64,000 bases of DNA from contig CACIOK010000003.1 in NCBI GenBank assembly GCA_902588255.1, forward strand, positions 1 to 64,000. The letters are read 5' to 3'. Source of the DNA: an uncultured Pelagibacteraceae bacterium. GTDB taxonomy: Bacteria > Pseudomonadota > Alphaproteobacteria > Pelagibacterales > Pelagibacteraceae. Every line of letters starts with the position of its first letter. Position 1 is the stretch's first letter. The position numbers and the translations under genes are program-made. Positions 43,333-51,819 of this stretch are shown here, one piece after another. Under the pieces are notes generated by a model that saw only the letters and a program-made list of their open reading frames with translations, had not been told where the DNA came from and did no database searches.

Positions 43333-44349
43333 TTATAAAATTAATTTTTTTTTATTGTGTGTTCTTGCTTGAATTTTTTCACCATAAGATTGAGTAATTC
43401 GATCGAATATAATAGCTAGCAATACAATTGCAATACCTGCTTCTGTAGCCATACCAACGTTTAATTGTTGTAAACCAAGCAATACTTCATCACCAATTCC
43501 TCTTGTGCCTATCATTGATGCAATTACTACCATTGCTAATGACATCATTGTACATTGGTTGACACCTTGCATTATGTTGGGTAATGCCAATGGCAATTGT
43601 ACTCCCCATAATTTTTGTTTTTTACTTGCACCAAAAGCTTCTGCTGCTTCAACGACTTCTTTATCAACCAATCTAATTCCAAGGTCTGTTAATCTTATTA
43701 AAGGAGGAACAGCATAAACAAATATAGCAAATATTGCTGGAACTGCACCCAAACCAAATAATAATATTCCTGGAATTAAATAACAAAAACTAGGAATAGT
43801 TTGCATTAAATCTAAAATCGGTAGTATAGCATTTCTTACTTTTTTGTTTCTTGCCATTAAAATTCCTACAGGAATACCAATAATTAGACAAAGCAACATT
43901 CCTATAACTACTATACAAGTTGTCATTATACATTTATCCCAATATCTAGGACTTAGAAAACCAAGAAAGAAAACACAAAATGCAACCATAATTGTTGTAC
44001 CAGTATTTCTTCCGCTTACAAAATAACATAAAGCAATTACCGATATCATTAATACTGGCCAAGGTAATCCGACCATAAAATTTTTCATATCTGTATAAAG
44101 GCCAAGTAGGAAATTATTAATTCCTTCAAAAAACATTCCATATTCTCTTATAAGCTTATCAAATCCATCATTTAAGAAGGGCATTAATGGAAGGTCTAGC
44201 CATTTAGGCCAGTTTCCTAACCATGAAAAATCTGTAAATAAAACTGAAACACTTTCAGGTCTATATTTTGAGGTCGTATACGCAACAACAACCATAGCAA
44301 TAAAAGCTATCAAATAAACTAAATTGAAATATTTTTTATACTTCTCCAT
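43333..44349 (-). CDS. proW: Glycine betaine/carnitine ABC permease, ProW-like
   Basis: 338 residues. A long N-terminal part (1-95) with one hydrophobic segment precedes the permease core, as in ProW. The EAA loop VDKEVVEAAEAFGASKKQKLWGVQLPLALPNIM and the segment IPSFCYLIPGILLFGLGAVPA are typical. It forms the homodimeric channel of a ProU-type importer. A hairpin terminator (44369-44392) lies between proX and this gene. Confidence 0.9.
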   Translation of the reverse strand: MEKYKKYFNLVYLIAFIAMVVVAYTTSKYRPESVSVLFTDFSWLGNWPKWLDLPLMPFLNDGFDKLIREYGMFFEGINNFLLGLYTDMKNFMVGLPWPVLMISVIALCYFVSGRNTGTTIMVAFCVFFLGFLSPRYWDKCIMTTCIVVIGMLLCLIIGIPVGILMARNKKVRNAILPILDLMQTIPSFCYLIPGILLFGLGAVPAIFAIFVYAVPPLIRLTDLGIRLVDKEVVEAAEAFGASKKQKLWGVQLPLALPNIMQGVNQCTMMSLAMVVIASMIGTRGIGDEVLLGLQQLNVGMATEAGIAIVLLAIIFDRITQSYGEKIQARTHNKKKLIL

Positions 44350-44368
44350 TAATACTTCCCTAAAAAAG

Positions 44369-44392
44369 CTAAGAGCCCTCGCGGGCTCTTAG
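44369..44392 (-). terminator. GC-rich hairpin between proX and proW
   Basis: CTAAGAGCCC (44369-44378) and GGGCTCTTAG (44383-44392) form a perfect 10-base stem with loop TCGC. On the minus strand the stem is followed by C and six T, the form of an intrinsic terminator. It sits 20 bases after the proX stop and 20 before the proW start, so it would attenuate proWV relative to proX. Confidence 0.88.
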
Positions 44393-44412
44393 TTTTAATA
44401 TTTGTTTTAAAA

Positions 44413-45438
44413 TTAAAGCGAAGCTTTAACTTTTTTTGCAACATCTGCAGGAACCCATTTAGTCCAAGAGCTAGACCCTTGTAAAAAGTTCTTAGCAGTT
44501 GCTTCCATATCTCCACCTGATTCATCCATGTAAAAAGCAAGAGATTTGTTCACTTCAGCAGTCGGCAAAGTGTATGCTTTTACAAAGTCAATAACTGGTT
44601 TATTTGCTGGATTGTTAGCAAAAGTAGTTGATGCAGATTTTGTCAAAGCCATATCTACGTATGCACTTGCACAAGTTTTTGTGTATGCATCTGGGCCATC
44701 AGCTTTAATCTTCTCAACAACTGCCATCATTTCTGTCCAGCATTTATTTTCATAGGCAGGTTCTTTAAGTTGAACTAAATCAACTTTTCCCATCAAACCT
44801 GTTGGTGTCCAGTAGTAAGAAAATACTGGCTTGCCTTTTTTGAATGCACCTGCAATAGCCGCATCTAAAGCACCACCAGATCCTGGATCAAAGTTAGTAT
44901 AGTATTTATCTAGACCATAAACTTTGTGCTTAACTAAGTTAATAGTGTAGCAAGTCCATCCAGAAATACAGCTTGTCATTCTACCTTTTCCTGGAGCTTC
45001 AGGGTCAGCAAATAATTTTGCTATTTCTGGCTTCATCATGTCTTCAACACTTACTAAACCATATTTGTCTGCTGTTGGTTTATCTACATAAAATCCTTGA
45101 GTAGATGATGGAGTGTTAACTCCTAGCTCAACAATTTTACCTGCTGCTACAGCTTCCTCATGCATTTGAACAATATTATCTCTCCATACCTCAGTTATAA
45201 TATCAAGCTGTTGGTCGTAATGAGCAGCCATAATCGGACTAGTACTACCTTTTGTTACTTCAACCTGGCAGCCATATCCTTTTTCAAGAATATAACCAAC
45301 GATTGCAGTGTGAACGTTTGCACTGTCCCAGTCAAAATCTCCCAAGTGTACTTTGCAAGCAGCATTAGCACTTGTTGTGCCTAAAGACGTTACTGCTATA
45401 AAAGCTATTGAAAGAAATATTTTTTTAAGAAATCTCAT
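44413..45438 (-). CDS. proX: Quaternary ammonium binding protein, ProX/OpuAC family
   Basis: 341 residues. Signal peptide 1-26 (ending ANA), then an OpuAC-type fold. Aromatic residues suited to a trimethylammonium cage occur in DFDWDSANVHTA-like, TEVWRDNI, SGWTCYT and YYWTPTGLMG. Several cysteine pairs (ACKV/YGCQ, SCISGWTC, NKCW/KTCA) indicate disulphides. Carnitine, glycine betaine or trimethyl-phosphonates are candidate ligands, given the neighbouring genes. The ribosome site AAGGGGGA is strong. A 12-base palindrome (45457-45468) lies 18 bases before the start codon. Confidence 0.87.
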   Translation of the reverse strand: MRFLKKIFLSIAFIAVTSLGTTSANAACKVHLGDFDWDSANVHTAIVGYILEKGYGCQVEVTKGSTSPIMAAHYDQQLDIITEVWRDNIVQMHEEAVAAGKIVELGVNTPSSTQGFYVDKPTADKYGLVSVEDMMKPEIAKLFADPEAPGKGRMTSCISGWTCYTINLVKHKVYGLDKYYTNFDPGSGGALDAAIAGAFKKGKPVFSYYWTPTGLMGKVDLVQLKEPAYENKCWTEMMAVVEKIKADGPDAYTKTCASAYVDMALTKSASTTFANNPANKPVIDFVKAYTLPTAEVNKSLAFYMDESGGDMEATAKNFLQGSSSWTKWVPADVAKKVKASL

Positions 45439-45456
45439 GAATTTCCCCCTTGTGTT

Positions 45457-45468
45457 AAGTTTAAACTT
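45457..45468. promoter_or_regulatory. Palindrome in the proX / BBOX-like divergent region
   Basis: AAGTTTAAACTT is a perfect 12-base palindrome just upstream of the proX ribosome site. A second, CTTAATTAAG, lies at 45504-45513. The 177-base region 45439-45615 must carry promoters for both the proX operon and the divergent BBOX-like gene. Operator function is only a possibility, since AT-rich DNA yields such words by chance. Confidence 0.3.
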
Positions 45469-45615
45469 GGAGCATTAAAACTTGATAAGAAGAAAAACAC
45501 AACCTTAATTAAGTTTTATATAGATCAATAAATCCTTAAAAAAAGTATTTAAATTGCTTAGATTCAATTATAAATTGAATTGAAAATTAAATTAAATAAA
45601 ATAACAATTGTTAAT

Positions 45616-46743
45616 ATGTCGGTAGAAATTTCAAAAGTTTCAAAAAATGGCTCAGCACTGAATATTGAGTGGAGTGATGGAGAAAAAAGTAATTTTAATT
45701 TTTTATGGCTAAGAGACAATTGCCCGACAGCACACGATAAAGACTCTAGACATAGAATGTTTAATATACTCGAAGTTTCAACAAATATTGAACCAAAGAC
45801 ATATAAGGTAAACGATGAGGGAAAATTAGAAATAGCTTGGAGTGAAGGAAACCATATCAGTTTATATGAACAAGCATGGCTCAGAAAAAATTGTTACACT
45901 ATAAATAATAATAAAAAATATGTTTCTCCTTATCATTTATGGGGTAGCTCTCTACAAGAAAATTTAAAATCTATTAGTATTGAACATGATGAAATTATAA
46001 ATTCAGATGAAGGCCTTATTAAGTGGTTAGAACTTTTACATCATGAAGGAATTGCAATTGTAAAAAATACACCAATTGAAAAAGAGTCTGCCTTTCCAGT
46101 TTTAAATAGAATAAGTCATACAAGAGAAACTTTTTTTAAAACACCATTTGAAGTTATAAATGTTCCAAAACCAAATAATTCCGCATATACGGCGCACGCT
46201 CTTAGAAATCATATGGACTTACCTTGGTTTGAAAATCCTCCAGGTTATCAATTTCTTCATTGCTTAATAAATTCTACAGAAGGCGGCAATTCTTCAGCTG
46301 TAGATGCTTTTGCTGTTGCTGATTATTTGAGGAAAAATGAAAAAAAAATTTTTGAAACTTTAGTAAATGTTCCCCTTAAATTTAGAGACAAAGATTATAC
46401 ACAAGATGCACATAGAAGCTTTTACGGATCAGCAATTTCTTTAACTAAAGATGGCGATTATAACGATATAAGATTTAGTGTTGCAACTATGGATGCACTA
46501 GATTGTCATCCTGACCTTATGGATAAAGTGTATAAAGCTCATCATAGATTTGGAAATCTTTTACACGATGATAGATTCCAAATAAAATTTAGACTTGAAC
46601 CGGGAGATATTTTTTCTTTTAACAATAGAAGGATTTTACATGGTAGAACAGAATTTAATCCAAATTCAGGGCATAGACATTTGCAGGGATACTATATGGA
46701 CCGTGATGAAATTATTGGAAGATTAAATTATTTAAAAAAGTAA
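45616..46743 (+). CDS. Gamma-butyrobetaine dioxygenase-like (BBOX/TmpA) 2OG oxygenase
   Basis: 375 residues from the ATG at 45616; a TTG 36 bases earlier is in frame but the extension is not conserved. The N-terminal GBBH-like domain (1-95) has FLWLRDNCPTAHD, and a TauD-type catalytic domain follows, with HMDLPW (His/Asp), RRILHGRTEF (distal His) and the 2OG Arg in GHRHLQGYYMDRDE. True BBOX makes L-carnitine from gamma-butyrobetaine, while the homologue TmpA hydroxylates trimethylaminoethylphosphonate. The zinc-binding cysteine cluster of BBOX is mostly missing here. Divergence from proXWV and nearness to carnitine genes support a betaine-type substrate, but the two options are not separable by eye. 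Confidence 0.78.
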   Translation: MSVEISKVSKNGSALNIEWSDGEKSNFNFLWLRDNCPTAHDKDSRHRMFNILEVSTNIEPKTYKVNDEGKLEIAWSEGNHISLYEQAWLRKNCYTINNNKKYVSPYHLWGSSLQENLKSISIEHDEIINSDEGLIKWLELLHHEGIAIVKNTPIEKESAFPVLNRISHTRETFFKTPFEVINVPKPNNSAYTAHALRNHMDLPWFENPPGYQFLHCLINSTEGGNSSAVDAFAVADYLRKNEKKIFETLVNVPLKFRDKDYTQDAHRSFYGSAISLTKDGDYNDIRFSVATMDALDCHPDLMDKVYKAHHRFGNLLHDDRFQIKFRLEPGDIFSFNNRRILHGRTEFNPNSGHRHLQGYYMDRDEIIGRLNYLKK

Positions 46744-46745
46744 TT

Positions 46746-47387
46746 TTATAAATTTTCAAGTATTAAATTATTATTTTCATTGTATTTATTAAATTCCAAT
46801 TTACTTTTGATTGTATAATAATATTTTTTTATTTTTAAATCTTGAATGTTTTTACTTTTTATAAAAAACTTATCTAGTATTAAAGTATAAATTTTTTTAT
46901 TATTAGATTTTTTAATAATTGTCTTAATGCTTGTAGGCGGTGAAAAGGATAATCCTACTTTTACTTTTTTTTTTATTTTTAACAAATTATAAATATTTTG
47001 ATGTTTAAAAGAAATAAATACACATTTTGAAAATTTAGATGTTTCTTTCAATAATTTTTGCAATAGGCTTTTAGAAAAAGTAGGTTTTATTTCAATAAAC
47101 AGTGGATATTTATTTTTTGATGCTTTAAGTAAATCTTTTAAAAGTGGAATTGGTTTTTTATTTTGAGTACTTATTTTTTTAATTTGAGAATATTTCATGT
47201 TTTTTATACTTCTTTTTTTTTTGAAAATTCTATTTAAAGTAAAATCGTGAAAACATATAAATTCTCTATCTTTTGTAGCATGAATATCAGTTTCAATTCC
47301 GTAGCCTCTTTTAAATGATTGATTAAATGATTTTAACAGGTTCTCTTTATATTGTTTGCTAACAACCCCTCTGTGGATTAAATGCAT
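46746..47387 (-). CDS. Glycerophosphodiester phosphodiesterase
   Basis: 213 residues, shorter than the typical 240-250. The GDPD catalytic residues are visible: HRG at residues 5-7, Glu/Asp in IETDIHATKD, His in CFHDFTLNR, and the later Glu in LFIEIKP. It hydrolyses glycerophosphodiesters to glycerol-3-phosphate and an alcohol such as choline or ethanolamine. It has no signal peptide, so it would be cytoplasmic. The C-terminal part is lysine/isoleucine-rich and poorly conserved. It is last in a minus-strand unit after ALDH and a hydroxyacid dehydrogenase, and converges with the BBOX-like gene. Confidence 0.78.
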   Translation of the reverse strand: MHLIHRGVVSKQYKENLLKSFNQSFKRGYGIETDIHATKDREFICFHDFTLNRIFKKKRSIKNMKYSQIKKISTQNKKPIPLLKDLLKASKNKYPLFIEIKPTFSKSLLQKLLKETSKFSKCVFISFKHQNIYNLLKIKKKVKVGLSFSPPTSIKTIIKKSNNKKIYTLILDKFFIKSKNIQDLKIKKYYYTIKSKLEFNKYNENNNLILENL

Positions 47388-47409
47388 AAATAAATTTAAG
47401 TAATAATAA

Positions 47410-48840
47410 CTATTTCCAACCTGTCACTGTTTTTATTTCTAAATATTCTTCAAGACCCCAATTGCCACCTTCTCGTCCATTTCCAGATTGTCTATATCCT
47501 CCAAATGGGGTTCCGGGATCTGCGCCATTACCATTTATATAAACAATTCCCGATCTTAATTTTTTTGCAACTCTTTTAGCTTTCTCTTTATCATCTGTTT
47601 GCAAATAATTTCCTAGGCCATATTCAGTTTCGTTAGTAATTGATATTGCTTCCTCTTCTGTTTCAAATGGAATTATTGAAAGAACTGGTCCGAAGATTTC
47701 TTTTTTAGCAATTTGCATGTTGTTTGTAACATTTGTGAATAAAGTTGGTTTAATAAAATAACCTTTATCCAAACCACTTGGAAGTTCTGGACCACCTGCA
47801 GCAAGCGTTGCTCCTTCACTTATTCCATCTTTAATTAAATTGATTATTTTATCGTACTGAACTTTTGAAACTACCGGTCCTATATGATCACCTTTTTTTG
47901 ATGCAATATCTACTTTAATTTTATTTGCTTCATCAACTGCTTCTTTAATAGCTCTTTCATAAATTGATTTTTCAACAAGCATTCTAGTTGGTGCATCACA
48001 TGATTGGCCAGAATTACTCATTACATTTCTAATCCCATCCCTAACTGCATTAGCGTAAGAATCTGCAAAAACTATATTTCCCCCTTTACCTCCCAGTTCT
48101 AAACAAACTCTTTTAATTGTATTGGCAGCATTTTTTGTAATTAATTTTCCTGCCCTTGTTGATCCTGTAAAAGAAACCATATCAATGTCAGAATGACCAG
48201 ATATTTGCGAACCAACCCCATCTCCATCTCCATTAACTAAATTAAAAACTCCTGCAGGAAAACCAGCTTCATCTATCATTTCAGTAAACAACATTGCTGA
48301 GATAGGAGCAATTTCAGATGGTTTAAGTATCATTGTACAACCAGTTGCAAATGCTGGAATTACTTTTAATGCTATTTGATTGATGGGCCAATTCCAGGGA
48401 GTGATTAGACCACAAACTCCAATGGGCTCACGAGCTATATAGTTATTAGAATTAGAATTGAAATATTCTTCGAATTTAAACTCTTTAAGTCTTAATATGA
48501 AATCTTCTAAATGAGCTTGTCCTGATGCTGTATGTGTTGATGTTGCAAAATCAATAGGAGACCCCATCTCATTTGACATAGCTTCAGCCATCTCGTTAAA
48601 TCTTTTTTTATAAGTTGCTAATAATTTTTCCAGAAGATTTATTCTTTCTTCTTTTGTGGTTTCTTTCCAAGTAGCAAACGCATTTTTTGCTGCTTTTACT
48701 GCAGCATCAGTATCTTCTTTTGAGCCAAGGGAAATAGTTGCAAAAGCTTCTTCGTTAGAAGGATTAATTACTTCTAGGTCATTTGGCTTAGTAGGTTTAA
48801 CCCATTTACCGTTAATATAAAAATTTCTTTTATCAATCAT
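47410..48840 (-). CDS. Aldehyde dehydrogenase
   Basis: 476 residues. Cofactor segment ITPWNWPINQIALKVIPAFA, catalytic Glu in CLELGGKGGN, nucleophile in NSGQSCDAPTRMLVE and KKEIFGPVLSIIPF are conserved. It belongs to the general ALDH group that includes betaine-aldehyde and semialdehyde enzymes. Candidate roles here are betaine aldehyde oxidation (with the GMC enzyme) or a semialdehyde step downstream of the hydroxyacid dehydrogenase or DoeA-like neighbours. It lies 21 bases after the hydroxyacid dehydrogenase gene on the minus strand. Confidence 0.88.
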   Translation of the reverse strand: MIDKRNFYINGKWVKPTKPNDLEVINPSNEEAFATISLGSKEDTDAAVKAAKNAFATWKETTKEERINLLEKLLATYKKRFNEMAEAMSNEMGSPIDFATSTHTASGQAHLEDFILRLKEFKFEEYFNSNSNNYIAREPIGVCGLITPWNWPINQIALKVIPAFATGCTMILKPSEIAPISAMLFTEMIDEAGFPAGVFNLVNGDGDGVGSQISGHSDIDMVSFTGSTRAGKLITKNAANTIKRVCLELGGKGGNIVFADSYANAVRDGIRNVMSNSGQSCDAPTRMLVEKSIYERAIKEAVDEANKIKVDIASKKGDHIGPVVSKVQYDKIINLIKDGISEGATLAAGGPELPSGLDKGYFIKPTLFTNVTNNMQIAKKEIFGPVLSIIPFETEEEAISITNETEYGLGNYLQTDDKEKAKRVAKKLRSGIVYINGNGADPGTPFGGYRQSGNGREGGNWGLEEYLEIKTVTGWK

Positions 48841-48861
48841 AATTGATTATTAACATATTAA

Positions 48862-49803
48862 TTAAATTTCATATCCTTTTTCTTCTTTTTCATTATCGGT
48901 TAATTCATCAGGAAATCCTGAAGCTCTAAATTCTAGACCAAATTTATCTTCAAGCCTTTTAACCACCATCGATGACCAAGCTCTAGAACCATATTTTTTT
49001 TGTGCATCTTTAAATATATCTAATACGAATGGTGATATTTCTAGAGGTGTATTAAGTTTTTTTGAAAGTTGATTAAAAAGACTCATATCTTTTTGAACTA
49101 AATCCATTGTAAAATTAATATTATAAGATCCATTTAAGATTACCTGACTTTCGGTTTCATGAACAAATGAGTTTCCTGAAGAAACAGCAATTCCTTTAAA
49201 AGTTTTATTAAGATTTAATTTAGATTTTTTTGCTACTGTCCATGCTTCTCCAAGAGCAGCCAAATGTACAGAAGCTAGATAGTTTGTAATTACTTTTAAA
49301 ATAGAAGCTGTTCCAAGCTCTCCAGTATGAAGGATTTTCCTACCCATAGTAGTTAAGACTGGTAAAATTTTTTCAAAACTTGTTCTTTCACCACCAACAA
49401 AAATAGCGATGTTTCCTGTTGCCGCTCTGTGACATCCACCACTAACTGGGCCATCTAAAGGAATAGCTTCCTTATTTGAAACTAGCTTGCCTAACCTCTT
49501 GACCTCAGACTCATCAGTTGTACTCATTTCCAACCATATCTTATCTTTTGATAAACCATGAATTACGCCATCTTTAGACTCCATTACATCCGCGCATATT
49601 TCAGGCGATGGGAGACAAGTTATAATTAAATCTGTTTGCTCAGCTAATTCTTTAGCACTATTTGCTATCTTCGAGCCTTTGTTTTTAAATTTATCTGTTA
49701 AATTTTTATCTAAATCTCTTACAGTTAAATCAAACTTATTTCTCAATAAACTGCTTGCTAATTTGCCTCCAACATTTCCAAGTCCTATAAATCCTATTTT
49801 CAT
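48862..49803 (-). CDS. 3-hydroxyisobutyrate dehydrogenase-family oxidoreductase
   Basis: 313 residues. Rossmann motif GFIGLGNVGGKLASSLL, substrate-binding DGPVSGGCHRAATGN near residue 120 and the catalytic Lys in LKVITNYLASVHL near 170. The family oxidises beta-hydroxyacids to semialdehydes or reduces the latter (HIBADH, tartronate semialdehyde reductase, sulfolactaldehyde reductase). With the ALDH gene directly downstream it would form a hydroxyacid-semialdehyde-acid route. The C-terminal tail is glutamate-rich. The 58-base gap to the divergent EutA-like gene must contain both promoters. Confidence 0.85.
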   Translation of the reverse strand: MKIGFIGLGNVGGKLASSLLRNKFDLTVRDLDKNLTDKFKNKGSKIANSAKELAEQTDLIITCLPSPEICADVMESKDGVIHGLSKDKIWLEMSTTDESEVKRLGKLVSNKEAIPLDGPVSGGCHRAATGNIAIFVGGERTSFEKILPVLTTMGRKILHTGELGTASILKVITNYLASVHLAALGEAWTVAKKSKLNLNKTFKGIAVSSGNSFVHETESQVILNGSYNINFTMDLVQKDMSLFNQLSKKLNTPLEISPFVLDIFKDAQKKYGSRAWSSMVVKRLEDKFGLEFRASGFPDELTDNEKEEKGYEI

Positions 49804-49861
49804 AACAACCTTTTAATTATAGTGAATATTAAATACTTTATGATATATTTTTTTTTTAAAA

Positions 49862-50608
49862 ATGTATTCTACAAAAATAGAACCAAAATATAAAGTAAGC
49901 TCTAATTCTAGAGTAGGTTTAATTACTTTAGCTACAGATTTTAGAATTGAGAAGGATTTTAATGATGTTATTAAAAATATGGATATCGATCTATTTGTAA
50001 ATAGAATTCATTGTTATTTTCCTTTAACAAGTGAAAATTTAATTAAAATGTCAAACACCGTGACAGAAGTTTCGGAGGATATTCTTCCTAATGAGAAACT
50101 AGATTGCGTTGTTTACGGGTGTACATCAGGAACAGTTGCTGCTGGATATGAAAATATTAAAAATAAAATTAATCAAGCAAAACCAGAAGCCAAGGTCACA
50201 ACACCAAGCACAGCAGCATTAAATGCATTAAAAAAAATGAATATTAAAAAAATATCAATTTTTACACCATACTCAAAAGTTTTAAATGATGACGTTTTAA
50301 ATTATTTTAAAAAAGAAAATTTTACTGTTACTTCAAACTCATATTTTGACATTACTAATGATTTAGATATTGGCAAAGTAGATCCAGATTATTTATATGA
50401 AACTCTTTGTAATATGGATTTAGGAGATGCAGATGCTTTATTCGTTTCTTGTACAGCATTACCAGCCTTGTCAATAATAGATAAACTGGAAAAGAAATTA
50501 AAAAAAACTGTGCTTTCTAGTAATCAGGTTTTAATTTGGGATACTTTACAAAGTATAGGCAAAACTCAAACCATTGAAGGATTTGGTAAACTATTTAACC
50601 CAAGTTAA
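49862..50608 (+). CDS. eutA: Asp/Glu racemase-superfamily protein, EutA-like
   Basis: 248 residues. Two catalytic-type cysteines are in CVVYGCTSGTVAAG and LFVSCTALPALS, the layout of maleate isomerase, arylmalonate decarboxylase and EutA. EutA genes accompany ectoine hydrolase (EutD/DoeA) in ectoine utilisation clusters, where a racemase or isomerase role is presumed. The DoeA-like gene is 2 bases downstream here. Plausible alternatives are maleate isomerase or hydantoin racemase; the gene partner is the main argument for EutA. Confidence 0.72.
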   Translation: MYSTKIEPKYKVSSNSRVGLITLATDFRIEKDFNDVIKNMDIDLFVNRIHCYFPLTSENLIKMSNTVTEVSEDILPNEKLDCVVYGCTSGTVAAGYENIKNKINQAKPEAKVTTPSTAALNALKKMNIKKISIFTPYSKVLNDDVLNYFKKENFTVTSNSYFDITNDLDIGKVDPDYLYETLCNMDLGDADALFVSCTALPALSIIDKLEKKLKKTVLSSNQVLIWDTLQSIGKTQTIEGFGKLFNPS

Positions 50609-50610
50609 TC

Positions 50611-51777
50611 ATGTTATTTTCAAAAGAAGAGTATAAAAATAGATTAAAGAAAGTTCAAAAATCAATGCAAGAAAAAGGTATTGAGCTTTTAATTTCTCAA
50701 GATACCAATAATATGAATTATCTAACAGGTTATGATGCTTGGTCATTTTACTATACTCAATGTGTAATAGTTCATGTTAATGCAGAAGAACCATTATGCT
50801 TTGTTAGAGCTCAAGATGCTGGGGGTGCATATATTAAAACTTACTTAAAAAGAGAGAACATCATTATTTATGAAGAAAAGTATATCCATACATGGCCGAT
50901 GCATCCATATGATCCTTTAATTGAGTTAATAAAAAAAAATAAATGGGAAAAGTTAAATATTGGGGTTGAAATGGATAGTCACTATTTCACTGCTTATTGT
51001 TATGAAAAATTAAAACAAGGTTTGCCAAATGCAAAAATTAAAGACTCTGATAGATTGGTTAATTGGGCAAGATTAGCAAAATCTGAAGCAGAAATAAATC
51101 TTATGAAAGGTGCAGCGTTAATATCTCAACAAGCAATGAAAGTTGCAATTGAAAGTATTAATCCTGGAGTTAGACAGTGTGATGCTGTTGCTGAAATTCA
51201 AAGAGCTCTTTTTAGAGGAACACCGGAAATTGGTGGTGAATATGCTAGTATTGCAACATTATTGCCAACCGGCAAAGGAACATCAGCCTCACATCTAACT
51301 GCAACTGATGAAAAATTTGTTGAGGGAGAAGCAACAATAATTGAATTATCAGGAGTTAACAAAAGGTATCACTGTCCAATGGCAAGAACAGTTCAATTAG
51401 GAAAACCAGAACAAAAAAAAATAGACGCTATGAATGCGACTAATGAAGCACTAGACGCAGGTATTTCCGCGACAAAACCAGGAAACACTGCAGATGATGT
51501 AGCTCAAAAGTTTTGGGGAGTTTTGGATAAATATAAAATTAAAAAAGAATCTAGGACTGGATATTCAATTGGAATTGGTTACCCACCTGATTGGGGAGAG
51601 CACACATTAAATATTTATAAAGGTGATATGACAGTATTACAACCTAACGTTTGTTTTCATATGATTGCAGTGATGCAATTTGGAGAATGGGGCGTAGAAG
51701 CTTCTGAGTCAGTACGTGTAACAGAGAATGGTAGTGAGCTATTCTGCAATTTTTCAAGAGAATTACATATAAAATAA
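50611..51777 (+). CDS. doeA: Ectoine hydrolase-like M24 family protein, DoeA/EutD
   Basis: 388 residues. Creatinase/prolidase fold: N-terminal domain with EEYKNRLKKVQKSMQEKGI and NMNYLTGYDAWSFYY, C-terminal pita-bread domain with GTSASHLTATDEK, ELSGVNKRYHCPMARTV and SRTGYSIGIGYPPDWGEH. These segments agree closely with what I know of ectoine hydrolase, which opens the ectoine ring to N-acetyl-diaminobutyrate isomers. Typical metal Asp residues of aminopeptidase P are not all apparent, as expected for DoeA. DoeB (deacetylase) and DoeD (transaminase) are not in the window, so the route would be completed elsewhere. The Ehu-type importer is 15 kb away. Confidence 0.8.
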   Translation: MLFSKEEYKNRLKKVQKSMQEKGIELLISQDTNNMNYLTGYDAWSFYYTQCVIVHVNAEEPLCFVRAQDAGGAYIKTYLKRENIIIYEEKYIHTWPMHPYDPLIELIKKNKWEKLNIGVEMDSHYFTAYCYEKLKQGLPNAKIKDSDRLVNWARLAKSEAEINLMKGAALISQQAMKVAIESINPGVRQCDAVAEIQRALFRGTPEIGGEYASIATLLPTGKGTSASHLTATDEKFVEGEATIIELSGVNKRYHCPMARTVQLGKPEQKKIDAMNATNEALDAGISATKPGNTADDVAQKFWGVLDKYKIKKESRTGYSIGIGYPPDWGEHTLNIYKGDMTVLQPNVCFHMIAVMQFGEWGVEASESVRVTENGSELFCNFSRELHIK

Positions 51778-51819
51778 GAACTTGAAATATACCTCTACAA
51801 ATGTTTTAAAACTCTTCCT

